Assembly (NCBI RefSeq): GCF_019393635.1
Contig: NC_057863.1
Coordinates: 3,584,334 to 3,648,333, forward strand
Length of the DNA: 64,000 nt
From: Dromiciops gliroides
Taxonomy: Eukaryota > Chordata > Mammalia > Microbiotheria > Microbiotheriidae
Direction: 5' to 3'
Below, in pieces: positions 52,996 to 63,580 of this stretch. How positions within the stretch are numbered: position 1 is the stretch's first letter; every line of letters begins with the position of its first letter. The position numbers and the translations under genes are program-made. The notes beneath the pieces are model-generated. The model was not told where the DNA came from and made no database searches. It worked only from the letters and a program-made list of their open reading frames with translations.

Positions 52996-53105
52996 CTAGT
53001 CCTCACTGGGCCAATGACTAATTATAGGATAGTAAACAATCTACTTCCATTCTTTGGGCCTCAGTTTCCTTCTCCCCAAACCGATAACTTGAATCCAGAG
53101 CCCCA
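52996..53105 (+). repeat. MIR-like fragment
   Basis: CTGGGCCAATGACTAATTAT, CTTTGGGCCTCAGTTTCCTT. Confidence 0.45.
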
Positions 53106-54300
53106 AAGCAGGTGTCCCACATCTCTCCTTCAAAGTTCACTGTACCCTTGGGCAAGAAAGCTCAGGGCAGGGCAGGCAAGCACAGCTTCTTCTAGAGGGG
53201 CAGCCAGGGTCAGGGGGCAAGTCCTAGCTCGAGAGTCTCTTTGTATCCCCAGTAACCAGTTCAGCGCCCCTGGCTGGTATACAGCAGGTGCTTATCAAAT
53301 GCTTGTAGACTGGTCGATTGCCATTACCCACCTTACCACTTCCATGAAGTCATCCATCGATGCATTAAGATGGTGTCAGCACATGGACTTAACCCTTCCA
53401 GCAGCTGAGAAATCTGCACAACCGAAGCTCTGTCCCCAGGAAAGGAAGGGATGGAGAAGTGACAATGACAACAGCACCCATCGTGGCCAGGGCAGTGACT
53501 GGGCCCCACCAAGTTGGGATTTCTTCTGGATGGAGACCTCAAAGCCCCCAGTCATCTTCTCAATGTAAGCTGCTCCCTTGGTTGGGCATCGAGATGTGTG
53601 TGTGCAAGCATGTGCACGTGAGTAGCTGCACTTTGTCTCATGAAATGTTGGCTTCTCTTCACTCATTGAAAAACAGACTTTTTTCAGGTTAATATGTCCT
53701 TGAACTGAAGCCCCTCCTGCCCAGAACTGTGCTTTGAGATCTTCCCCATAATCTATTGGCTCTCCTGTGGTAGTTTTTAGGGGGCCCCAGCAGGCACTTT
53801 GCACTCTTTTTTCATACTTCCATGAATTAAGAAGCCTGAGGCTTCTATTCCATCCCAAAGGGGATGACTTCATTTTCTTCCCTGTAAGCCACACTTGAGC
53901 CGCAATAATTCACTGGGGAAATGAAATGTGCCACATTGGAGACGACTCACAGGAAAGGCATGAAGATGAGCTCTTCACAACGGAATCATTCACTGCACTC
54001 GCTGCTCTCATTGGGTTTGCCTGGTAGCTCAGTCTGGCTAAGTCAGGAGATAGAAGCCAGCCTTCCGAAAGAGAGATGATGTTGTTCTTTGGGGGGTGGG
54101 GGGAAGCGATGTCCTCTAGGCTGACTTCCTCTGAGGTATGTCATCCTGCCTGTGGGGTTTCCCCAAGGGACACTGGATAAGCACAATTTTCCAAACTGAT
54201 AAGGAAAAGGAGAGTGTTTTCTAAAGCTGAGGATTTGGCCTTGGGCTAAGCAGGTGTAAGGATGTACCATTGACAAAGTGGGGATATCCAAAGATTACTG
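53106..54300. other. No gene seen
   Basis: Weak L2-end similarity at 53235-53320 (TTTGTATCCCCAGTAACCAG, GCTTATCAAATGCTTGTAGA). The stretch 53885-54030 looks unique and possibly conserved. Overlapping frames of 172-184 codons at 53014-53894 are on opposite strands and have no recognised domain. Confidence 0.4.
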
Positions 54301-54314
54301 AGATCAGAGCATCA

Positions 54315-54478
54315 GAGGCAGAGACAGACAGACAGAGATGGAGAGAGAAACAGATATGCAGAAAGATACAGACAGAGACAGAGAGAGGGAGAGACAGACA
54401 GAGACAGAGACAGAGAGGGGGGAGAGACAGACAGACAGAGACAGAGAGGGCGGAGAGAGAGACAGACAGACAGAGCTA
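54315..54478. repeat. (GACAGA)n purine-rich repeat
   Basis: Variants of GAGACAGACAGAGA over about 160 bp, open on both strands as Arg/Glu/Thr or Ser/Leu/Val polymers. Confidence 0.92.
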
Positions 54479-54530
54479 GGTGAAAGAGCTCTCAGAACTC
54501 GGTGTGAGGTCATTAGAAAGAAGGCTGGAT

Positions 54531-54693
54531 GGGGCAGCTAGATGGCGCAGTGGATAGAGCACTGGCTCTGGAGTCAGGAGTACCTGAGTTCAAATCCGGC
54601 CTCAGACACATAACACTTACTAGCTGTGTGACCCTGGGCAAGTCACTTAACCCCAATTGCCTCACTAAAAAAAAAAAAGAAAGAAAGAAAGAA
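54531..54693 (+). mobile_element. MAR1/WSINE-type SINE with target-site duplication
   Basis: Sense copy, head GGGGCAGCTAGATGGCGCAG, variant GGAGTACCTGAG, A-tail followed by (GAAA)n. A perfect 16-bp duplication, AGAAAGAAGGCTGGAT, lies at 54515-54530 and 54694-54709. Confidence 0.96.
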
Positions 54694-54711
54694 AGAAAGA
54701 AGGCTGGATAT

Positions 54712-54890
54712 TCAGTCCAAAAGCTTGGTTTCAGATCCTGTCTCTACCACTTGGAAGCTATGTGACCATGAACTAGTAATGTCCCTTCTCCTAGGAAGCC
54801 TCAGTTTCTTTATCTATAAAATGGGGTGAGGTGAGATGACATCTCAGGTCCCTTCCAACCCTAAATCTATGATCCTGATATCCTTCCTTC
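54712..54890 (+). repeat. MIR/Ther1 SINE
   Basis: Sense: TTTCAGATCCTGTCTCTACC, AAGCTATGTGACCATGAACT, CCTCAGTTTCTTTATCTATA, AAATGGGGTGAGGTGAGATG and GGTCCCTTCCAACCCTAAAT, then CTATGATCC. This is the best-preserved Ther1-like copy in the window. Confidence 0.85.
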
Positions 54891-54949
54891 TCTTCCTTTG
54901 GCTAACCATTCCCTGTTCCTCTAACTGATCACCTCCTGGGTCTTGAGGC

Positions 54950-55380
54950 GCTGAGCCAGTCTGGACACTGTTCATCTTATCAGTTTGCTTTCTAAAATGT
55001 GGCGCCTGGAGCTAACAGAAGCCTCCAGATGCTGAGGCAAGAAGCTGAGGCTCTCTTGAGGAAGTCCAGGGCTGATTGAACGGGCCTGGCCTGCTGACTC
55101 CCATTGAGCTCAGGTCTGCTGAAGCTGCCCTAGCTTTTCTGGGTTCCCTGCTGCCTGACCGTGCCTCCCTGTCCTTGTACTTAGGAAGTCAGTTTCTTGA
55201 CCACAAATGTGAGCATTGTTCTCTATTCCATTTCATTCTATTAGAGCCAGTCCATGGCTCTAGCCTGTCAAGATCCTTTGGACTTTTGCCCGGTCATCCA
55301 GAACGTTAGCTGTCCTTGCTTGCTTTGTGTCATCAGCAATTATGCCAACTGAGCCAACTGTGTTGTTAAAACCCAGCCGA
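54950..55380 (-). mobile_element. CR1/L3-type LINE, antisense, first part
   Basis: CTAGCCTGTCAAGATCCTTT, GGACTTTTGCCCGGTCATCC, TTGTGTCATCAGCAATTATG are the antisense of a CR1/L3 ORF2 stretch. It is interrupted by the SINE at 55381-55548. Confidence 0.55.
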
Positions 55381-55548
55381 GGGGCAGCTAGATGACACAG
55401 TGGATAGAGCACCGGCCCTGGAGTCAGGAGTACCTGAGTTCAAATCCAGCCTCAGACACTTAACACTTACTAGCTGTGTGACCCTAGGCAAGTCACTTAA
55501 CCCCAATTGCCTCACTAAAAAAAAACCAAAAAACAAACAAACAAAAAA
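55381..55548 (+). mobile_element. MAR1/WSINE-type SINE nested in CR1/L3
   Basis: Sense copy with GGGGCAGCTAGATGACACAG, the AGTACCTGAG variant and an AAACAAAC tail. Flanks ACCCAGCCGA (55371-55380) and ACACCAGCCGA near 55549-55559 look like an aged duplication. Confidence 0.94.
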
Positions 55549-55559
55549 CACCAGCCGAG

Positions 55560-55920
55560 ATCTCCACTGGAGACACTGAATCCTTACTCTTTGAGTCTGG
55601 CCACATAACCAGTTCCCAAACCATCTGAGTATGCTTTCACATAGCTCATGCCTCTCTGTTTGTCCTATGACTAGCGTAAGAGACTCCATCAAACGCTTTG
55701 CTAAAATCGAGGGCGACAGTGCCAATGGCATTCCCTGGATGGACTGGTTCTGTCACCTCCTAGCGAGGCTGGTCCTCAGGGAACATACCCTAGTTCTGGA
55801 GAACCACCACTTTCTCATGTGATGAACACAAACCATGGCTCTCTAAGGATATATTCCAGCATTCTCCAGGGAATCCAAGTGAAGCTCATGGGCCCATGTC
55901 TGTGTGTAGGTGCTAGTCTC
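55560..55920 (-). mobile_element. CR1/L3-type LINE, antisense, second part
   Basis: GAGACTCCATCAAACGCTTT, GCTAAAATCGAGGGCGACAG, AATGGCATTCCCTGGATGGA and TATATTCCAGCATTCTCCAG follow the antisense CR1/L3 order (complement of the ORF2 stretch KAFD-V-H). Confidence 0.6.
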
Positions 55921-55950
55921 ATTGTTTTTTTTAAATAGCAGGATAGTGAC

Positions 55951-56112
55951 AGCGAGGCAACGCAGTGGATAAAATTCAGAAAGACCTGAGTTCAAATTCG
56001 GGCTCTGACACTTACTAGTTGTGTGACCCTGGGCAAGTCATTTAACCCTCATTGCCCTGCAAAAAAATAAAATAAAATAAAATAAAATAAAATAAAATAA
56101 AATAAAATAAAA
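55951..56112 (+). mobile_element. MAR1/WSINE-type SINE, diverged, with (AAAAT)n tail
   Basis: Head CAGCGAGGCAACGCAGTGG is short and altered; the internal part TGAGTTCAAATTCGGGCTCT and GTGTGACCCTGGGCAAGTCA is clear. The 3' type is CATTGCCCTGC. The tail is about 10 AAAAT units. Flanks AGCAGGATA and AACAGGATA are a likely duplication. Confidence 0.88.
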
Positions 56113-56458
56113 CAACAGGATAACAACCTCTTTCTAGGCCTGCCCAAGTCCTTCAGAGATCCTTGGCAGGGGAAGGGCACTGGCACCCCCAGGGCTTTCA
56201 GCCCCTGAGGATGGTGTGGCCTATCTGAGTCAGACAAGTTGAGGACACCCATGGCAGCTGTGGGCTGTCTTACAGTGTCCTCACTATTTGGGGGTCAGTT
56301 CTCCATTAGGCATTTCTGTTCTCTTCTTTCCAGACTACAGAGGATTTTCCTTCACAGAGGAAGCAAAATGCCAACCGACCAATTCAGCATCCTCAGGGAT
56401 CTGTCCACGCCATACAGTGGCCTCCTCTCCTCTTTGGTCCTTGTTCCAACAAGATATC

Positions 56459-56613
56459 TTTTTTTTTGGGGGGGGCAGGGAGGGCAATGAGGGTTAAGTG
56501 ACTTGCCCAGGGTCACACAGCTAGTAAGTGTCAAGTGTCTGAGACCAGAGTTGAACTCAGATCCTCCTGACTCCAGGGCCAGTGCTCTATCCACTGTACC
56601 ACCTAGCTGCCCC
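56459..56613 (-). mobile_element. MAR1/WSINE-type SINE
   Basis: Antisense copy with AGGGCAATGAGGGTTAAGTG and head complement CCACCTAGCTGCCCC. The CATTGCCCT end type. Confidence 0.93.
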
Positions 56614-56629
56614 TCTCAAGTCCCTTTAA

Positions 56630-57060
56630 AATAAAATACAAACGCATCAGCCCGTCATTTCAAACCTGCTCCAAAGCTGGCCCCTGCCTACCATTTGAGG
56701 CACATTCCACATCTCCCTGAACCTTTGAAAGCAGCTCTCCCTAGATCTAAGGTACATGCCAGATGACACCCTGATTGCCTCTTTCCCCCATGATTGCTAT
56801 CACCTTTGCCCTTTCATGCTTTCTGCAGTCACCCCAAACTCCCTTCTGCCGTACTCTCCACGCCCCCCCCCCTCGGCTCAGGCTCTCCCTGACACCATCC
56901 TCAGCTCTGCCTCTTAGATCATCCCCGGTTTCACAGAAAGCCCACCTCGGGTGTTGCCTCCTCTTCAAAGGCTTCGCTGGTCCTTACCCCCCCCCACCTG
57001 ATCCCCATGAAAATGATTTTGTGTGTGCTCTCTAACCTGGGAATGGGTCATATCCCACTC
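56630..57060 (+). repeat. L2 LINE fragment
   Basis: Sense: CCAAAGCTGGCCCCTGCCTA, CATTTGAGGCACATTCCACA, CACCTTTGCCCTTTCATGCT, TTCTGCAGTCACCCCAAACT and CGGGTGTTGCCTCCTCTTCA match the L2 ORF2 C-terminal series. Confidence 0.6.
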
Positions 57061-57369
57061 TGGCAGAATGGAAGGAAGTGGAGAAAAGTTTCGAGCAAAG
57101 AATCCTGGTCCCTGTGGGTGCACCAAGTCTCTGTCTAACAGGATCCTGAACCTAGTGTGGTCCGGGGTTCCCAGCTGATGGTGTTCTTCTTACCTTGTTC
57201 TCTGCTGGTGCAGAGTCTAGGCAGAAGTCTCTGGGATAGTTTATGTCTTCACTGGTGTACGGGAGAAAGAAAGTTGCATCTCTTCTCCACAACCAGCACT
57301 GTTTACTCTAAGCCTCCAAAAGCTCTTCTCACTCTGCTGGTGTGTCTGGGAGTGTATTTCTCTGTTTCT
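57061..57369. other. No gene seen
   Basis: Unassigned sequence. Confidence 0.4.
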
Positions 57370-57475
57370 CCGTCATTGCTGTGTTTCTGTATCTGTCTGT
57401 CTGTCTGCCTGCCTGCCTGTCTGTCTGTGTCTCTGTCTGTGTGTTTGTCCTTTCCTGTCTCTGTCTCTGCCTTTT
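57370..57475. repeat. (CTGT)n / (CTGC)n repeat
   Basis: Short tetranucleotide repeat CTGTCTGTCTGCCTGCCTGC followed by TCTGTCTCTG variants. Confidence 0.85.
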
Positions 57476-57839
57476 GTTCTCACCCCCACTCTGGTTCTTC
57501 TAGTCTCCCCTTTCTTAACTAAGCTGACCATTCTTTGTAAACATTCTTCAGACAAATCTCAGTAGATCTGTCTGTTAACTTTGAGTTGCGGGGAATCAAG
57601 AGTTAGGCCTGTGAATGATTGTAGCCGATTGCTGAAAGGACCATCCCCCAGAAGAGGCAGCGAGAAGGGATTCTGTCAAAGGACCAAAAGAACAAGCCAA
57701 CCATGGCTCCACAAGGTCCTTTGCCCTGGAGCTCAGAGTCCTTTTAGCCACCCAGAAGTAGGAGACAAAGGGTAATTATCTGTATTTGACATATCGAGGA
57801 GTCTGAGGTTCCAGGAAGGGTAGAAACCCACTCAAAGCA
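57476..57839. other. No gene seen
   Basis: Unassigned, with a faint MIR-like trace at 57765-57840. Confidence 0.4.
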
Positions 57840-58115
57840 ACTTAGAATCCATGGGTGAGGGCTGGGGAGGGGAGCAGAGGGCCAGATAGGGGAGGGGAAG
57901 GGAAATATGGAGAAGGGAGTGGAGGGCAGAGGGAATGAGGGGCCGATGGGGGAGAAGGGGAGGAAGGGGGAGGAGAATAAGGAGAAGTAAAGGGAGGAGA
58001 GAGGAAAAAGGGGAGGGGGCAGTGAAAACAGTGGCAGAGAAGAGAGGAGAGGGAAGTCAAGGAAATAAAAGGGGGAGAGGAAGAGAGTGGAAGGGAGAGA
58101 CATGTCAGAAAAGAA
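57840..58115. repeat. Purine-rich (GGGGAGA)n tract
   Basis: About 270 bp of GGGGAGAGG and GGAAGGGGAGG variants. Both strands are open as low-complexity polymers. A shorter similar tract is at 58438-58490. Confidence 0.9.
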
Positions 58116-59020
58116 AATGCTGGGGCTTCAGAGGGCACACAGGGAGCTTCCATACCTGGCCACAGGCTGGGCAAGTCTGTGCTAGCTACCCATGAAAATG
58201 ACTTTTATTTTGGAGGGCATCGCCACCCTCCCTTCTGAGATCAGCTGGAGCTGCAGCTATTGTGCTATAGTCCTGGGCTATTGTGGAGAACTCTGAAAAT
58301 GTCTCCTGCTCCTGAATCATATGGGCTTGTCGGCCAAGGAGCCAAGATCCAGCTTCTAAAGCCTCAGGGCTGTCACTTGAGGGTGTCCAGGTCTTCTTGT
58401 CATTAGGAGTCATAGAGGCAGAAATGGATTGCTAGAGCTGAGAGGGGAAAGGAAGGGGAGGGGAGGGAAGAGAAGGGAAGGGAAAGGAATTTTCTGGTCA
58501 CAGCTTCTTTGGTTTGGCCTTTCTCACCATCATGCAGAGCCCTCCTAGTAATCTCCTGGGCAGCTTGGAGCCCTGGGTGATGTGAAGGACCACGTAGCTC
58601 ACATGTGTACATGTTTCCCCAAGGAAGGTAAGCTACCCGAGGACAGAGACTTTGTATCCCAGAGACAGAATTGAGCATGCATGACTAAAGAGCAGGAGAG
58701 AAATTAGAGCTGAAAAAAGATATCTGGGAGTCATCTATGAGGCAGGAACAGATTCCATGGGACCTGCTGAGATCTCCAAAAGAATGTGAAGAGGAGAAGA
58801 GAGCCCCAAATAGAACTTTGGGGGGGGGTGCCCACTCAAAAAGAATAAGAGATGGTGGATTATGCCGCAAACAAGACTGCAGAGGAGTGGGCAGACAGGA
58901 AAGGGGACAGCCAGGAAAGAGCAGGGTCCTGGACGTCTAGAAATGAAAGGTTGTCCAGGAGAAGGGGATATAGCAGGAAGGTACATCAGAATGGGGAGGG
59001 AGAAAAGGTCTTCCGGTTTA
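58116..59020. other. No gene seen
   Basis: Unassigned except for the short GA tract at 58438-58490 and an antisense L2-like trace at 58610-58680. Confidence 0.4.
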
Positions 59021-59024
59021 GAAT

Positions 59025-59221
59025 GGAAATCAACCAACATATGTTGTTGACCATATGCCAGGCATTGTGCTAAGCACAAGGGATACAAAAAGAGGCAAAA
59101 AGACAGTCCCTGCCCTCAAAGAGCTCACAGTCAAATGTGGGAGACAACAGACAAATATGTACAAAGTCTATGTAGAATAAACAGGAAATAATTAACAGAA
59201 GGAAGACCCTAGAATTAAGAG
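59025..59221 (-). repeat. L2 LINE 3' end, antisense
   Basis: ATCAACCAACATATGTTGTT, GACCATATGCCAGGCATTGT, GCTAAGCACAAGGGATACAA and TCCCTGCCCTCAAAGAGCTC, then ACAGTCAAATGTGGGAGAC. A very clear antisense L2 terminus. Confidence 0.85.
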
Positions 59222-59420
59222 GGGGGGGAGCTAGGTGGCACAGTGAATAGAGCACTGGCCCTGAAGTCAGGAAGACCTGAGTTCAAATCCAGCCTCAGAC
59301 ACTTAATACTTACTAGCTGTGTGACCCTGGGCAAGTCACTTAACCCCAATTGCCTCACTAAAAAAAAAGAATAAATGAATAAACAAACAAACAAACAAAC
59401 ACATAAATAAATAAATAAAA
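59222..59420 (+). mobile_element. MAR1/WSINE-type SINE nested in L2
   Basis: Sense copy with GGGGAGCTAGGTGGCACAGT and a long tail of A-run, (AAAC)n and (AAAT)n. The CAATTGCCTCAC end type. Target duplication unclear. Confidence 0.92.
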
Positions 59421-60173
59421 GGAGAGATTGGAAAAGGAGATTGGGGTTTTAGTTGGGATTTAAAGAAGCAGGGGGCCGGGGTAAAGAGGGACAGCATTCC
59501 AGGCATGCAGGAAAATCAGAGAAAATGCCCAGAACTGGAACATCTAGGAGGCTGGGGTCACTGGATCAAAGAGTTTATTTTGGAAGTAATGTCTAAGAAG
59601 ACTGGAGAGGGATCGGGGTTAGGTCAGGAAGGGCTTTGAACACCAAACTGGAGATTTTGTCATTGATCCTGGAGGGGTCACTGGAATTTATTGAGTAGGG
59701 GGAGTGGTGTGACATGGTCAGACCTGTGCTTTGGGGGCATCATCTTGGAGGATGGATTAGAGTGAGGAGAGATTTGAAGCAAGCAGAGTCATCAGGAGCT
59801 ATAGCAATAATCCTGACATGAAGTGATGAGGGTCTGCACTAGAGTGATGGCAGTGTCAGAAAAGAGAGGGGGGAATCAAGAGTTGCTGTAGAGGTGAAAT
59901 GGACAGACCCTGACACCATGCTGGATGTGGGGGGTGAGAGATAGTGAGGAGTCCAGGATAACTCCTTAGCTGTGAGCCTGGGGGACTCTACAGTGATAGG
60001 GAAGGTGGAGGGGGACATTTAGGGGGAAAGGGAAGTTTGCTTTTAAACAATATGAATGTAAGATGTCTACTAGATATCGAGGTGTAGAGGTCTGAAAGGC
60101 AGTTGGAAATGCAAGATGGGATATCAGCAGAGATAGGAGAGCTGGAGAGGTAGATTTGACAGTCATCAGTATA
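59421..60173 (-). mobile_element. L2 LINE, antisense, ORF2 part
   Basis: GGACAGCATTCCAGGCATGC, TCAGGAAGGGCTTTGAACAC, GAGTGGTGTGACATGGTCAG, AGAGTGATGGCAGTGTCAGA, GGATAACTCCTTAGCTGTGA and AGATTTGACAGTCATCAGTA follow the antisense L2 ORF2 in order. The copy is split by an RTE LINE and resumes at 61701. Confidence 0.85.
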
Positions 60174-61700
60174 TTGTTGTTCAGTTGTTGTCTGCCTCTT
60201 TGTGATCCCATGCCCCATAGCACACCAAGCCCTTCTATGCTCCACTATCTCCCAAAGCCTATGCAAGTTCATGTTCATTGCTTCCATGACACTCTCCATC
60301 CATCTTATCCTTTGTTGTCCTCTTCTATTTTCCCCTTCAATCTTTCCCAACATCTGGGTCTTTGCCAATAAGTCCCATCTTCTCAGTAGCCAAATATTTG
60401 TGGCCAAAGTATTTAAGTTTCAGCTTTGGTATTTGACCTTCGGGTGAACGGCCTGAATTAATTTCTTTAAGTATTGACTGATTGGATCTCCTTGATGTCC
60501 AAGGGACTCTCAAAAATTCTGCAGCACCTCAATTAGAAAGCATCAATTCTGTGGGGCTCAGCTTCCCTCATAGTTCAACTCTCACAGCCATACATTGCCA
60601 CTGGAAAACCGCAGCTTTGACTCGATGGACCTTTGTTGGCAAGGCGATGTCTCTGCTTTTTAGTCTGCTGTCCAGATTGGCCATAGCTTTCTTTCCAAGG
60701 AGCAAGTGTGTTAATTTTGTGGCTGCAGTTGCCATCTGCTGTGATCTTTGAGCCCAAGAATAGAGAATCTGATACTGTTTCCATTTCTTGTTTCTATTTG
60801 CTAAGAAGTGATGGGACCAGTTGCCAGGCTCTTAGTTTTGTTTTTTTGTAATGTTAACTTTCAAGTCAATTTTGACAGTACCCTCTTTCACCCTCATCAA
60901 GAGGCTACTTCATTCCTCTTTACTTTTTGCCATCAGAGTGGTGTTATCTGCATATTTGAGATTGTGATATTTCCCCCAGCAACCTTAATTCTGGCTTCTG
61001 ATTGATCCAGCCTGGCATTCTTTATGATGTAATCCAAATATAAACTAAATACAGTACTAATACACAGCCTTGTGCTGTTTTCCCCATCTTAAATTAATCA
61101 ACTGTTCCATGGTTGGTTCTCACTGTTGCTTCCTGGCTTGCATATAGGGTCCTCAGGAGACAAGTATGATCTTGTACTCCCATCTCTTTGAAGACTTACC
61201 ACATTTTGTCCTGATCCCCACAATCAAAGGCTTTAGTATAGTCAATGAAGCTGAACTAGATGTTTTTCTGAACTCCCTTCTTTTCTCCATAATCCAGCAA
61301 ATGTTGGCAATTTGGTCTCCAGTTCCTCTGCCTCTTCCAAAACCAGCCTGCTCTTTTGGAAATTCTCAATTCTCAATTTGCTGAAGTCTAGCTTGCAGAA
61401 TCTTGGGCATAACCTTTCTGGCGTGTGAAATGAGTACAATTGTTTGGTAACTTGAACACCCTTTGGCATTGCCCTTCTTTAGGACTGGGATGTTAACTGG
61501 TCTTTTCTAATTCAGTGACCACTGTTGAGTTTGTTGGCCTATGGTACAGCACTTTAATAGCATCATCTGTTTAAGGCGTTTAAGTAGCTCAGCTGGAATT
61601 CTGTTACTTCCACCTGCCTTATGGTTAGCAGTGCTTCCTCAGGCCCATTTGACTTCATTCTCTAGGACGCCTGGCTCCAGATCAGCAACCATGCCATCCC
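60174..61700 (-). mobile_element. RTE/BovB-type LINE, 5'-truncated, antisense
   Basis: The minus-strand translation near the 3' end (59988-60407 frame) reads LRRWDLLAKTQMLGKIEGEN and RRGQQRIRWMESVMEAMNM, the C-terminal RTE/BovB signature (LGKIEGRRRRGRQRMRWLD-type). Upstream minus frames at 60575-60784 and 61242-61469 carry LGSKITADGNCSHKI and KPSVHKPxx-like RTE remnants in separate phases, so frameshifts are present. The 7-bp duplication CAGTATA lies at 60167-60173 and 61701-61707. It sits inside an L2. RTE elements encode an endonuclease and reverse transcriptase of about 1,000 residues; roughly the last third to half is present. Confidence 0.9.
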
Positions 61701-62010
61701 CAGTATAGAGATGGCAATTAAGTCCATGGAAACTGATAAGATCACAAAGTGAAGTAGTAGGGAAGGAGAAGAGCAGATGACCCAGGACAGAATGCCGTGG
61801 GTTAGGGTTAGCAGCTAGGCTTCAGTAGTAACCTTGGGGAAAACAGTTTTAGTTCAGTGGTAGGTCTGAAGCCAGATGGCCAGGGACTGAGAAGGGGAGA
61901 AGTTGTAAGGAAGTGGAGGCAATAGGTGTCATTGGCTCTTTCTAAGAGTTTGACTGTGAAAGGAAGAACAGAAGAACACAATTCAAACACAAGCTGATAG
62001 TGACGTGGTA
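61701..62010 (-). mobile_element. L2 LINE, antisense, continued
   Basis: ATAGAGATGGCAATTAAGTC, CCATGGAAACTGATAAGATC, GACCCAGGACAGAATGCCGT and GAAGTGGAGGCAATAGGTGT continue the L2 antisense after the RTE insertion. Confidence 0.7.
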
Positions 62011-62503
62011 AAGTTTGAGGTTTTTAAGGATGGGTTACATTAGGGAATATTTGAGGGGGCAGGGAAACACATAACTGTGATTTTTTACCTATTAATTTAC
62101 TGGTAGAGTAGGACAGGAAGTATTTGGGGACCAAGGAAGCTGCTCTGGTAGAGGATAAGCTTAGTTTCAAAGTTGTGATGTGTGATGTCCTATAACTCAG
62201 CTGTAGGTATCCTGGGAAGTTCAAGCATCTCCTTTAAGCAGGCCTGGAGCTAATAAATAACCATCCTGCCATGTTCCAGAGTGGAAGGGCAGAGTCCAGA
62301 GAGCTACAGTCAGGAAGGAAATCACACACATGCCCTGTCTGGAAAATTACGGACTGCTGTATGGCTAAAGAGTAGACTGGTTACAGAGACAGATTTGGTC
62401 TTACTGTAAATAATCATTTTCTTTCTGCAGCATCTGAGGGTTCTGAGCCTCTCTGGTGTGGCTGAAGTCTCAGCTGATTCTTTAGAACAAGCGTGACACC
62501 CTG
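62011..62503. other. L2-like at first, then no gene seen
   Basis: The first 80 bp may continue the L2. The rest is unassigned. Confidence 0.35.
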
Positions 62504-62641
62504 GCATGTCCTCCCCCCAGTCCTCCTCCCCCCAACAACCTGCATGTCCTCCCTCCAATCCTCCTCCCCCAACAATCCGCATGTCCTCCCTCCAGTCCTC
62601 CTCCCCCTAACAACCCGCATGTCCTCCTCCCAGTCCTCCTC
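62504..62641. repeat. Minisatellite, 37-38 bp unit, 3.7 copies
   Basis: Units start with GCATGTCCTCC at 62504, 62542, 62579 and 62617 and end in CCAACAACC or close variants. The minus-strand frame gives a repeated EEDW-EDM/GRRTGGRTC pattern because the unit is near a multiple of three only in part; it is not a gene. Confidence 0.9.
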
Positions 62642-62929
62642 TAGCTTCTCCTCTCTGTCTTCCCTCCCCTCCACTTCTCAGCATCAGATCACGACTCATT
62701 CTCCTGGTACCAGATGGCATTTATTTCTTCTCTCTTGGAAATCTTTCTTCCTGCAAATAAGACAGAGAGTGTTGGCCCCCAGCCTCCGAGTAGCCCATGT
62801 TCCAATCAGTTTGGCTGGTGTGTCTACCCATCACGTATTTCTGCCTGCTATCTGTATTAGCTGCTTTGTCACCATGGGGCCTGTGAGTGAAAAACTCACT
62901 GAATGACAAAGATTCCAGGGCAGGGAGGT
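62642..62929. other. No gene seen
   Basis: Unassigned sequence. Confidence 0.4.
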
Positions 62930-63300
62930 CAGACTAACCTCATTTCTTTGTGGATGTGGTCCAGAGACCAGTAGATCATGGGAATGCTGGCCACAGTGTC
63001 CAAGTAGATTTTAGCGAGGCGTTTGGTAAGTGATTTCATGCTTCTGGTATGGAAAGGATGAAGAACTGTTAGATTGTAAGAAAATGATAAGAATTTGGAA
63101 CTGGCTGACTCAAGGGTAGCATTTGCAGTTTGCTGCGGAAAGTGGTCTTTAATGGAACGACCCCAGGATCTGTGTTGGGGCCTGTGTTCTTCATGGGACA
63201 TTTTCATGACTAACTCTGGATAAAGGCACATAGGACATTATTGTCAAATGTGCTGATGACACCAAGCTAAGACAGAGAGCCAACAGACAGTGTTCTTATT
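62930..63300 (+). mobile_element. CR1/L3-type LINE fragment, reverse transcriptase region
   Basis: In plus-strand frames, GGATCTGTGTTGGGGCCTGT gives GSVLGPV and TGTGCTGATGACACCAAGCT gives CADDTKL, the two conserved CR1/L3 reverse-transcriptase motifs. The ADD catalytic pair is kept although the frames between are broken. Confidence 0.65.
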
Positions 63301-63324
63301 ATCTCAGGACACAAGAAGACCTTG

Positions 63325-63430
63325 CCAGGTGAGAACCATTCTTTCCCGGCTTCCTCTAAGTCTCAGCTAAATGCCCCCTTCTGCAAGAAGCCTCTCCCAG
63401 GTCGCCCTGTTCCGTCACATTATCTCTGAT
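63325..63430 (+). repeat. L2 LINE 3' fragment
   Basis: CCCGGCTTCCTCTAAGTCTC, AGCTAAATGCCCCCTTCTGC and AAGAAGCCTCTCCCAGGTCG are the L2 C-terminal series. Confidence 0.7.
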
Positions 63431-63437
63431 TTATCCT

Positions 63438-63580
63438 GTCTGTGTGTGTACACATGTATGTATGTATATATGTGTGTGTACATGAATATATACATAATGT
63501 ACACATACACACATGTATATGTCCACATATAGTTTATTTAAATATAGAATATATAACTATATATACAATGAAATGTGTGT
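63438..63580. repeat. TG/TA-rich imperfect repeat with dyad symmetry
   Basis: TGTGTGTGTACACATGTATG, then TGTACATGAATATATACATA and TACACACATGTATATG. Short inverted repeats (GTACAT...ATGTAC) allow a hairpin near 63478-63501. Confidence 0.85.

Noticed and set aside
53014..53894. Overlapping 184-codon (+) and 172-codon (-) frames
   Set aside because: Opposite-strand overlap, no domain, and parts look like L2-type 3' ends.
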